The notes under the pieces are model-generated. The model saw only the letters and a program-made list of their open reading frames with translations. It searched no databases and was not told the origin of the DNA. Shown one piece after another: positions 1 to 5,925 of a stretch of DNA of 13,814 bases (position 1 is the first letter of the stretch; each line of letters opens with the position of its first letter). The DNA is taken from contig CBFIIU010000024.1 in the NCBI GenBank assembly GCA_965662735.1, forward strand, positions 1 through 13,814, written 5' to 3'. The stretch comes from JAYODZ01 sp965662735 (GTDB lineage: Bacteria > Pseudomonadota > Alphaproteobacteria > RS24). The position numbers were made by a program, and so were the translations under genes.

Positions 1-23
1 TTTGTTCCCATCTCCCTTCCACC

Positions 24-293
24 TTAAACAAGCTCAGTGACCGTTACCGACCCTTCAAAGCTATCGCCGAGTGGGCTATCGGGATCGCCCGCATAGACAT
101 AAAAGTCATAGACATTATTGTGATCGCTATCGGCAGGATGATCATAATCGAGCGTGCCCTTTACATACAGCTCACCCGTTTTCGGGTCGATCGTGAAATG
201 ATTAGCGTCCGAATTTGGACTTGCAATCGAATATTCGAAGTCTTCTCCTCCAGCGTTTATCGCTGTTACCTTGCCAACATAAGTGCCTTCGCC
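24..293 (-). pseudogene. Cadherin-repeat protein, C-terminal remnant
   Basis: The reverse strand reads openly for about 89 codons and ends in TAA at 24-26. The translation carries one recognisable cadherin-type repeat: a start resembling GTYVGKV, then F-x-YSI, then NHFTIDPKTGELYVKG, then LDYDHPADSD, and it ends in SVTVTELV. This is the usual layout of cadherin or VCBS-type repeats in large bacterial adhesins, where Asp and Glu residues bind calcium between repeats. The frame is closed upstream by a TAA at 294-296 and contains no ATG, GTG or TTG, and neither other reverse frame supplies a continuation of the repeat. I therefore read it as the 3' remnant of a decayed or rearranged adhesin gene. 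A sequencing error near 294 could also produce this picture. The repeat identity is clear; the status as a pseudogene is inference. Confidence 0.6.
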
Positions 294-468
294 TTACCAA
301 AGGGAGTAGCATAAGCGCTGCATCACCCCCACACGCTCAATCTCAAAAACTGAAATTCGCAGACATTTTATAAAGACGAAGCTTGATTTTGCGCCAGACC
401 AAGGGACACCGAGCGCACTCGATGTTTGATCTTGAAGAGCCGATTATCTTCGCCCATGATGGGGCATC
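294..468. other. Intergenic region upstream of lactone oxidase, with start-codon hairpin
   Basis: No coding frame of note lies here. The last 17 bases, running into the next gene, form an inverted repeat: CATGATG at 455-461, loop GGG at 462-464, CATCATG at 465-471. The downstream arm contains the ATG of the oxidase gene (469-471), and the only purine-rich Shine-Dalgarno-like bases (GGGG, 461-464) sit in the loop. A second perfect palindrome, ATGACGTCAT at 469-478, begins at the same ATG. No convincing promoter was found. Confidence 0.35.
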
Positions 469-1749
469 ATGACGTCATCTACAGCCACAAACTGGAAAAA
501 TTGGTCGGGGGACACGCAGGTTACCGGCGCTACAGTGCATCGTCCGAAAACGATCACTGAGCTTCAGACGCTGGTAACATCATCCGATGACATATTGCGC
601 CCCGTGGGATCCGGCCACAGCTGGACAGCGCTCGTGCCGAGCCATCACATTATTTCGCTCGAACATTTCTCCTCGGTAGGGCGCGTTGATGATACAGGGT
701 GTGTGTGGATCGGGGCCGGTGCGCCTTTACACCAAATATCTCCCGATCTCGCCTTGCAATATTACGCCTTTAGGAACCTCGGAGACATTAATGTGCAAAC
801 ATTAGCGGGTGCCACCGCAACGGCTACCCATGGAAGTGGCGCCAGCTTGCCCTGCTTATCGGCCGACATAAAGGGCGTGAAGCTCGTGACCGCTTCGGGC
901 GACCATATCACTATTTCAGCAGATGAAAACTCAAGCTGGTTACCCGCGGCGCAAGTGAGCCTCGGGACATTGGGCATCATCACCGACATTGCGATGCAGC
1001 TTGTGCCGCATTATCGCCTGCATCGCCGGGTGTGGTTTGCGCCCTTCCAGGACATACGTGATCAGGCGACCCATTTGTGGAACACCCATCGAAATTTTGA
1101 ATTTTTCTATATTCCTTTTTCAGGCCATTGCATGGCCATTAGCCATGATATCACCGATGCAATGGACACTCCCCGGGGACATGATGACAGTGACGCGGCG
1201 GTCGCGCAGCTTAAATTTATCCGCGACTGGACACGCTGGTGGCCTTGGCTTCGGCGGATCCTACTGTCGAAGGCGATTGCCAATGCCCCAGGCGAGGAAG
1301 TGGTGGGCGAGAGCCATTGCCTGCTCGCGAGCGAACGCAACACGCTCTTCAATGAAATGGAATATCATCTGCCCGCCGCGCATGGGCTAAGCTGTTTAGA
1401 TGAAATCATCAGCCTGCTGGAGCGGCGCCACAGCTCACTTTATTTTCCGATTGAAGTCCGCCAGACCGCCAGCGACACAGCCCTTTTATCGCCCTTCCAA
1501 GATGGGCCCCGCATTTCGATCGCTGTTCACTGTGGCGCCGGCGACGATTATCGCGCCGTATTGTCTGACATTGAGCCGATCTTCAAACGGTATCGGGGTC
1601 GGCCACATTGGGGCAAGCTGAACAGCGCCACCCAAGCAGACTTGCGCACCCTCTATCCGCATTTCGATACGTTTAACGAAATACGCAAAACGCTCGATCC
1701 AACGGGCCGTTTTTTAAACCCCTATTTGCAGAGCTTATTTAACGCATGA
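469..1749 (+). CDS. FAD-linked aldonolactone oxidase (D-arabinono-1,4-lactone oxidase family)
   Basis: This 426-residue protein has the two-domain plan of sugar-lactone oxidases of the vanillyl-alcohol oxidase superfamily. The N-terminal FAD-binding domain (about residues 15-180) contains RPVGSGHSW at 44-52; His50 is at the position that binds FAD covalently in gulonolactone and alditol oxidases. It also has the flavin-contacting stretch GATATATHGSG at 114-124. The C-terminal ALO-type domain (about 185-426) has FYIPFSGH (213-220), FPIEVR (326-331) with the Glu and Arg expected at the substrate site, HWGK (380-383) and the closing DPTGRFLNPYL. Family members oxidise aldono-1,4-lactones or polyols with O2 or another acceptor; the substrate cannot be read from sequence. 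The start is well supported, since a TGA lies in frame at 457-459 and this is the first ATG after it. The stop overlaps the next start (ATGA), implying translational coupling. No signal peptide is visible. Confidence 0.88.
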   Translation: MTSSTATNWKNWSGDTQVTGATVHRPKTITELQTLVTSSDDILRPVGSGHSWTALVPSHHIISLEHFSSVGRVDDTGCVWIGAGAPLHQISPDLALQYYAFRNLGDINVQTLAGATATATHGSGASLPCLSADIKGVKLVTASGDHITISADENSSWLPAAQVSLGTLGIITDIAMQLVPHYRLHRRVWFAPFQDIRDQATHLWNTHRNFEFFYIPFSGHCMAISHDITDAMDTPRGHDDSDAAVAQLKFIRDWTRWWPWLRRILLSKAIANAPGEEVVGESHCLLASERNTLFNEMEYHLPAAHGLSCLDEIISLLERRHSSLYFPIEVRQTASDTALLSPFQDGPRISIAVHCGAGDDYRAVLSDIEPIFKRYRGRPHWGKLNSATQADLRTLYPHFDTFNEIRKTLDPTGRFLNPYLQSLFNA

Positions 1750-3038
1750 CCCCCCGCGCCCCACTTTCAGCCGATTATTTTTCTCGCCTCAGCCAGGCCT
1801 TGCATCGGGCGGGCATTGGCGAACCGGTTTTGGTGATTGATGATGACCGGCTCTCGGACAATCTGAAATTGCTGAAGCAGCTCTTGCCAAACCCATTGGC
1901 CTATCGAATTGTTGCGAAGTCCTTACCCAGCGCGCCCCTGCTCGAACGCGTGGCCCGTCAGTGCCGCACCGACCGGCTGATGAGTTTCAACACCCATATG
2001 TTAAGGCAAGTGCTGGAGCTGTTTCCAACGGGCAATCACTTGATGGGTAAGCCCGTCACCCTGACGGCCTTGGACAATTTTTATACGCGGCTTCCCCGTC
2101 GCCTGCGCGCCGGCGGCCAGAAAATTCATTGGCTTGCGGATACGGCCGACCGCCTGCAGGCGCTCGAGCTTTATGCGGCTCAAAAACGGCGCCCATTGAA
2201 CATCGGATTAGAAATCGATATTGGGCTCCATCGCGGTGGCTTTGAGACCAATCTTGCGCCCGCTCTGTCCTTACTCGCCCAGAGCAAATGGCTGACGCTC
2301 ACCGCTATTATGGGTTACGAGCCGCATCTTGCTAAACTGCCCAATCTTCACAATTGGCGTCGTCATGCGCAAACAAATAGCCGTCGCGCCTATCGCTCTG
2401 CCATGGCGCAAATCGATGGGCATCTCGGCGCGGGAACCGCTGATAGGCTCATCCGCAATATTGGTGGCAGCGGAACCTTTCGTCTCTATCGCGATGCTCA
2501 AATGGCCAATGAGGTGGCCGCCGGGTCGGTGCTGGTGAAACCGTCTGATTTTGACCTCCCCTCCTTATCCGGCTTTAAGCCCGCCAGCTTTATCGCAACG
2601 CCCATTTTAAAGGCGCTCAACACCATTCGCTTGCCCGCACATGAGCAAGCCACTGAGTTACTGGGAGACCCCGAGNNNNNNNNNNNNNNNNNNNNNNNNN
2701 NNNNNNNNNNNNNNNNNNNNNNNNNNNNNNNNNNNNNNNNNNNNNNNNNNNNNNNNNNNNNNNNNNNNNNNNNNGCCGGGCAAATGATTTTCACCCATGG
2801 TGGATATTGGATGGCAGATCCGGTTTTTCCAAAGGGCCTCGGCTATCATGATCTCTATGGTCGGTCGAGCAATCAAGAAATGATGACCTACAGACGCAAA
2901 CCGCGATTGACGGTCGATGATCATGTGTTTCTCCGGCCGCGCCAAAGCGAAGCGGTTTTTCTGCAGTTTCCGAACTGGGCGATTTATCGCAAGGGCAAAA
3001 TTGATGCGGTTTGGGCACCCTTGAGCCCCTCGGTGTAA
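1746..3038 (+). CDS. PLP-dependent fold-III enzyme, D-threonine aldolase/D-serine dehydratase-like
   Basis: This is a 430-codon gene including 33 unread codons (2676-2774 are N). The N-terminal alanine-racemase-like barrel shows VLVIDDDRLSDNL (28-40) and YRIVAKSLPS (53-62), where Lys58 is the expected PLP Schiff-base lysine. EIDIGLHRGG and a later IGGSGTF phosphate-cup motif follow. The C-terminal DSD-like beta domain is recognisable in the segment DDHVFLRPRQSEAVF (391-405). In D-threonine aldolases and D-serine dehydratases this position usually reads P-x-H-x-C, whose His and Cys bind a divalent metal. Here it reads P-R-Q-S-E, so Gln400 and Glu402 replace both ligands. The usual S-x-E-H motif also appears altered (SSNQE, 374-378). 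The enzyme is therefore likely a PLP enzyme of this fold with different metal dependence or a different reaction. It is coupled to the oxidase through ATGA at 1746-1749. The assigned activity is uncertain; the fold is not. Confidence 0.75.
   Translation: MTPRAPLSADYFSRLSQALHRAGIGEPVLVIDDDRLSDNLKLLKQLLPNPLAYRIVAKSLPSAPLLERVARQCRTDRLMSFNTHMLRQVLELFPTGNHLMGKPVTLTALDNFYTRLPRRLRAGGQKIHWLADTADRLQALELYAAQKRRPLNIGLEIDIGLHRGGFETNLAPALSLLAQSKWLTLTAIMGYEPHLAKLPNLHNWRRHAQTNSRRAYRSAMAQIDGHLGAGTADRLIRNIGGSGTFRLYRDAQMANEVAAGSVLVKPSDFDLPSLSGFKPASFIATPILKALNTIRLPAHEQATELLGDPEXXXXXXXXXXXXXXXXXXXXXXXXXXXXXXXXXAGQMIFTHGGYWMADPVFPKGLGYHDLYGRSSNQEMMTYRRKPRLTVDDHVFLRPRQSEAVFLQFPNWAIYRKGKIDAVWAPLSPSV
2676..2774. other. 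Run of 99 N (assembly gap or masked bases)
   Basis: Exactly 99 undetermined bases lie inside the PLP-enzyme gene. The run begins and ends on codon boundaries of that frame, and the frame is intact on both sides, so the true length is probably 99 or differs from it by a multiple of three. About 33 residues between Glu310 and Ala344 are hidden; they join the barrel domain to the C-terminal beta domain. Confidence 0.97.
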
Positions 3039-3120
3039 AATCGGGCTCTTGCCCCGAGCGGCATAAATGTTAGCCTAATACTCGCGAGCAGGACTAGGCA
3101 GCAGAGCGAGTAGCTAGTCG

Positions 3121-3148
3121 AGCAGTAGGGTAAGCAGTAGGGGGAGAG
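3121..3148 (+). promoter_or_regulatory. Duplicated leader motif and Shine-Dalgarno of the PhyH gene
   Basis: AGCAGTAGGG occurs twice (3121-3130 and 3133-3142) with a 12-bp period, running into a strong purine tract GGGGGAGAG (3140-3148). This tract places GGAG five bases before the ATG at 3152. The upstream stretch 3085-3120 holds further loose AG-CAG/TAG repeats. The tract fixes the start of the dioxygenase. Whether the duplicated unit has a role is unknown. Confidence 0.5.
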
Positions 3149-3151
3149 CAA

Positions 3152-4048
3152 ATGTCGTCGTTACACCATTTTTCCGCAGACACAACGCCGGAGGTTTTAC
3201 TCAAGGCACTTCGCCAAGATGGCGCCGTGATTATTGATCGGCTGGTGTCGCCCGAAAAAATTGCGGCTATCCGCGCCGAGACCGACACCTTTATGGACGC
3301 GACCCCCAATGGCGCAGATGATTTCTCTGGTTTCTTAACCACACGCACGGGCGGGCTGGTTGCCCGCTCGCCGCAAACCCATGAGCTGATTACCCATCCT
3401 TTAATCCTGTCGCTGTGCGATGGGTTTTTGCTCGAGAATTGTGAACGGTATCAGCTGCACCTGACACAAATCATTCGGCTGCGGCCCAGCCAACCCGCAC
3501 AAGTCATTCATCGCGATAAATGGGCGTGGGGCACGCATTTGGCCCATTTAGAACCGCAGCTCAATACGATTTGGGCGATTTCAGATTTCACGGCAGAAAA
3601 TGGGGCAACCCAAGTCGTTCCGGGAAGTAGCAGCTGGCCAGACGACCGCCAAGCTCGGCCTGAAGAAATAACGCAAGCTGAGATGGAGAGTGGATCGGTT
3701 TTGGTCTATTCCGGTTCAGTTTTTCATGGTGGAGGAGAGAATCGCTCCAACGGCGATCGGATTGCCTTTAATTTAACCTACGCCCTCGGCTGGTTACGAC
3801 AGGAGGAAAATCAGTATTTGTCGACGCCACCCGAAATTGCCCGCACCCTCCCCCGTCCCCTTCAAGAATTGCTTGGCTATGCCATGGGACAATATGCACT
3901 GGGATATTATACCCCGCCCGGCGCTGCGGGAGATCATCCCGATATCGTGCCGCCGCAATATGCACTCGGATATTCAGACTTTGCAGAAGCGCTTGGCGAT
4001 CCCAGTGATCTCGAAGCGATCAAAAATCAGACGCAAAGCACAGCATAG
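3152..4048 (+). CDS. Phytanoyl-CoA dioxygenase (PhyH) family oxygenase
   Basis: A 298-residue Fe(II)/2-oxoglutarate-dependent oxygenase of the PhyH family, cytoplasmic with no signal peptide. The double-stranded beta-helix core has the iron-binding triad His120-x-Asp122 (in QVIHRDKW) and the distal His192 (in SGSVFHGGGENRS). Arg198 is placed to bind the 2-oxoglutarate carboxylate. The hydrophobic strand NTIWAISDFTAENGATQVVPGS between them is typical of the family. PhyH enzymes hydroxylate or halogenate very different small molecules, so the substrate is open. The start is fixed by a strong Shine-Dalgarno. The C-terminal tail repeats QYALGY (residues 247-252 and 269-274), mirrored by a near-identical 19-bp DNA repeat. 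The gene lies 113 bp after the PLP enzyme and 70 bp before the lactonase on the same strand, so co-transcription is plausible but unproven. Confidence 0.85.
   Translation: MSSLHHFSADTTPEVLLKALRQDGAVIIDRLVSPEKIAAIRAETDTFMDATPNGADDFSGFLTTRTGGLVARSPQTHELITHPLILSLCDGFLLENCERYQLHLTQIIRLRPSQPAQVIHRDKWAWGTHLAHLEPQLNTIWAISDFTAENGATQVVPGSSSWPDDRQARPEEITQAEMESGSVLVYSGSVFHGGGENRSNGDRIAFNLTYALGWLRQEENQYLSTPPEIARTLPRPLQELLGYAMGQYALGYYTPPGAAGDHPDIVPPQYALGYSDFAEALGDPSDLEAIKNQTQSTA
3890..3974 (+). repeat. Two-copy 19-bp direct repeat inside the PhyH gene
   Basis: CAATATGCACTGGGATATT at 3890-3908 recurs at 3956-3974 with one mismatch, 66 bp apart and in frame, so both encode QYALGY. It is a small internal duplication in the C-terminal tail, outside the catalytic core. 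Confidence 0.75.
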
Positions 4049-4118
4049 AGATAAGCATAACGCTAAGCTTAAAAAGACTATAATGAAGGCGACACATAGG
4101 GCCGTTATCGGAGGAAAA

Positions 4119-4985
4119 ATGATCGCAGTTTTAACGCATATGACGCGCCGCATGCGGCATTGGAGCACCGTTTTTGTAACCCTATTTGCGCTTACGGCGT
4201 GTTCGTCGCCGCAAAATGACGGGCCCAAACTCTATGTCATGGATTGCGGAGAAATCACCTTCACCGATATCTCCTTCTTTAGCCTGAAGCCCGAGGATAC
4301 CGATATTCGCACCCTGTTTGTGCCCTGCTATTTGATCACACATCAGGGGAAAACCCTGATGTGGGATGTGGGCTTGCCCTTAAACATTGTCGGAAAAGGT
4401 GTGGTGCAGCCGAATGGGGATGCTGGGCCGGCCATGGTGTATCAACGCTCTGTTGCGGATCAACTCGCCGACCTCAACCTGGCACCTGATCAAATTGACT
4501 ACCTTGCCTTGTCGCACATGCATTACGATCATACGGGCGCCGCGAATTTATTTACGAGCGCCAAATGGCTGGTTCAGCGCAGCGAATATGATGCGGCCTT
4601 TTCAGCTTCATCGCCGGTCGCTTTCGTCCCCGACACATATGCCGCCCTTAAGAATAATCCGACCGAAATTTTGGAGGGCGATTATGATATTTTCGGCGAT
4701 GGGTCGGTCACCATTTTGTCAACACCCGGGCATACGCCCGGCCACCAAATGCTTCTCATTGATCTCGCAAAGACCGGCAAAATTTTACTGTCGGGTGATC
4801 TCTATCACTTCCGCGCCAGCCGTGTTTTGCGGGCAATCCCTGTGTTCAACACAGATATCGAGCAATCCAAACAGTCTATGTCTCACATTGAGGAGGTTAT
4901 TCAAAAGACAGGCGCAACATTATGGATTGAGCACGATAAGGAGTTAGCCGAGACGCTTAATATGTCGCCGGCTTTTTACGACTAA
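4119..4985 (+). CDS. Lipoprotein MBL-fold hydrolase, N-acyl homoserine lactonase-like
   Basis: Starting from the ATG at 4119 (GGAGG at 4110-4114, four-base spacer) the protein has 288 residues. It opens with a lipoprotein signal: basic residues R10, R11 and R13, a hydrophobic run, then the lipobox LTAC with Cys28. The mature part is a metallo-beta-lactamase fold with a complete dinuclear zinc site of the AHL-lactonase (AiiA/AttM) type: H133-x-H135-x-D137-H138 in SHMHYDHTG, His205 in TPGHTPGH, Asp227 in SGDLYH and His272 in WIEHD. Known relatives of this ligand pattern open lactone rings such as those of acyl-homoserine lactones. Because it follows a lactone-producing oxidase by two genes, a lactone from that pathway is an alternative substrate. 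An upstream open reading frame running back into the PhyH gene is not used: it lacks a ribosome site, and the signal peptide sets the start. Confidence 0.82.
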   Translation: MIAVLTHMTRRMRHWSTVFVTLFALTACSSPQNDGPKLYVMDCGEITFTDISFFSLKPEDTDIRTLFVPCYLITHQGKTLMWDVGLPLNIVGKGVVQPNGDAGPAMVYQRSVADQLADLNLAPDQIDYLALSHMHYDHTGAANLFTSAKWLVQRSEYDAAFSASSPVAFVPDTYAALKNNPTEILEGDYDIFGDGSVTILSTPGHTPGHQMLLIDLAKTGKILLSGDLYHFRASRVLRAIPVFNTDIEQSKQSMSHIEEVIQKTGATLWIEHDKELAETLNMSPAFYD

Positions 4986-5052
4986 GCCCATTATCGCGCG
5001 CGGATCTAGCAGCCTGCTCAGGCATCGGCTGGTGAGCGTCTTTGGTGATGGC

Positions 5053-5361
5053 TCATTTTCGATCTTTAAGACGCACGGCGTGTTGGACTGCTAAGCGCGC
5101 GATGCGGTCTTGATATGCCCGTTTTTCATTGCAGGTATCGAATTGGGGAGTATACCACGCGGCAAACTCATCGGCTGTGCTGCCTTCCATGTGGGCTAAA
5201 ATCAGTTTTATGTGGGTCTCGATTTTTCCGTTGACCTGAACATCATTGGATTTTGAACGTACAGCTCGCGATAGATATATCGCGGCGGCAACGGCGCCAT
5301 TATCAATTAACTTAATGAGGTCCGCTTGCTTCGGAGCGCCGTTAATGCGCGCCAAGCCCAC
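5053..5361 (-). CDS. Hypothetical protein, 102 aa
   Basis: I do not recognise this small protein. It begins at a GTG (5359-5361), the only start possible because a TAA lies in frame four codons upstream. A Shine-Dalgarno AAGGA (5368-5372) precedes it by six bases. The product is soluble, with no signal peptide or membrane segment. It is probably mostly helical: residues 10-35 (KQADLIKLIDNGAVAAAIYL) and 45-100 are rich in Ala, Leu, Lys and Arg. There is a single Cys77 in FDTCNEKRAYQDRIARL, and the tail is basic (RLKDRK). It is transcribed divergently from the lipoprotein gene at 5518 and convergently with the lactonase. Codon use and the ribosome site support a real gene. Confidence 0.6.
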   Translation of the reverse strand: MGLARINGAPKQADLIKLIDNGAVAAAIYLSRAVRSKSNDVQVNGKIETHIKLILAHMEGSTADEFAAWYTPQFDTCNEKRAYQDRIARLAVQHAVRLKDRK

Positions 5362-5380
5362 TTTCCGTCCTTAAGAAAAT

Positions 5381-5408
5381 ATCATATAAAGGGTTGGAGC
5401 CGTCGCAA
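5381..5408 (-). promoter_or_regulatory. Candidate promoter of the 102-aa gene
   Basis: On the minus strand TTGCGA (5403-5408) and TATGAT (5381-5386) are 16 bp apart. Transcription would begin near 5374, giving a short leader that just includes the Shine-Dalgarno. This is a match by eye only. Confidence 0.35.
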
Positions 5409-5460
5409 ACGAACGCGCCTCAGACATTTATCCAATTGATATACAATGTTTTTTTAATCC

Positions 5461-5490
5461 TTTACACGATGCGTGATTGGCCCTTACGAT
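5461..5490 (+). promoter_or_regulatory. Candidate promoter of the small lipoprotein gene
   Basis: TTTACA (5461-5466) and TACGAT (5485-5490) are separated by 18 bp. Transcription would start near 5497, about 20 bases before the GTG start. The -10 match is moderate. Confidence 0.3.
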
Positions 5491-5517
5491 TATCATATTA
5501 ATAGTGTGGAGAGTGCC

Positions 5518-5802
5518 GTGAAACGTCTTGTCTCAAAATGGGTATCGGTCGGTGCGATGATGAGTTTTTCGATCGGACTTGCCGCATGTTCCTCCCAAGG
5601 GTCGGCCCTTTCCACAGACCCCGCATCGGGAAATTCACCCTATGATCGGGGCTATCGCAATGGCTTAGCCGCCGGCTATCATTTGCTTTGCGGTGGAGAA
5701 CGCTTCGTTGCGGAAGAGCGGTTTGATAACCCAGATTTTTTGCAAGGCTACGAACGCGGCATCTCGGCAGGGCAGACCAAGTGCAAATTAGAGCGCCAGT
5801 GA
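5518..5802 (+). CDS. Small lipoprotein with two GY-x2-G repeats
   Basis: The likely start is GTG at 5518, with TGGAG ending six bases upstream; the in-frame ATG at 5473 has no ribosome site and would place 15 polar residues before the signal. From the GTG the protein is 94 residues. K2 and R3 are followed by a hydrophobic segment and the lipobox GLAAC with Cys24, so it should be lipid-anchored in the cell envelope. After a Ser/Ala/Gly linker the mature domain contains two related units: YDRGYRNGLAAGYHLLC and FLQGYERGISAGQTKC, both fitting (Y/F)-x2-G-Y-x2-G-x2-A-G-x(3,4)-C. Each unit ends in one cysteine, so a disulfide between them is plausible. I do not recognise the family by name; short lipoproteins with repeated GY/G motifs exist in Proteobacteria. 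The function is unknown. Confidence 0.65.
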   Translation: MKRLVSKWVSVGAMMSFSIGLAACSSQGSALSTDPASGNSPYDRGYRNGLAAGYHLLCGGERFVAEERFDNPDFLQGYERGISAGQTKCKLERQ

Positions 5803-5925
5803 GCGCCTTGCGCGTAGCAGTGTAAATCCGCACCGCCACGAAATCCTGAGAAAGCTCAAAATAGCCGATATTTTACTCGCCATCTCCGCCATCCTTCGCT
5901 AACCTTTTCGATGAGGGAGCCGCTC

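Noticed and set aside
120..314. Plus-strand open frame of 64 codons
   Set aside because: It lies over the reverse-strand cadherin repeat, which has clear family motifs; the plus-strand product has no recognisable features or ribosome site.
989..1390. 133-codon frame inside the lactone oxidase gene
   Set aside because: It is an alternate frame of a gene with conserved FAD and ALO motifs throughout; the product is Arg/Cys/Ile-rich and looks like shadow sequence.
2498..2945. Minus-strand frames across the N run
   Set aside because: They are open mainly because N cannot form stop codons, and they oppose a clear gene.
3041..3057. Hairpin TCGGG/CCCGA after the PLP-enzyme gene
   Set aside because: The stem is five pairs, no T tract follows, and the next gene continues on the same strand.
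4056..4084. TATAAT at 4079-4084 as a separate promoter for the lactonase
   Set aside because: The -10 hexamer is perfect, but the -35 position (CATAAC) does not match; a same-operon transcript is equally likely.
3837..4118. N-terminal extension of the lactonase into the PhyH gene
   Set aside because: It overlaps the well-supported PhyH tail by more than 200 bp, lacks a ribosome site, and would bury the lipoprotein signal inside the protein.
5498..5839. Minus-strand 113-codon frame over the small lipoprotein
   Set aside because: The plus-strand gene has a ribosome site, lipobox and internal repeat; the minus-strand product is Arg/Ser-rich without features.
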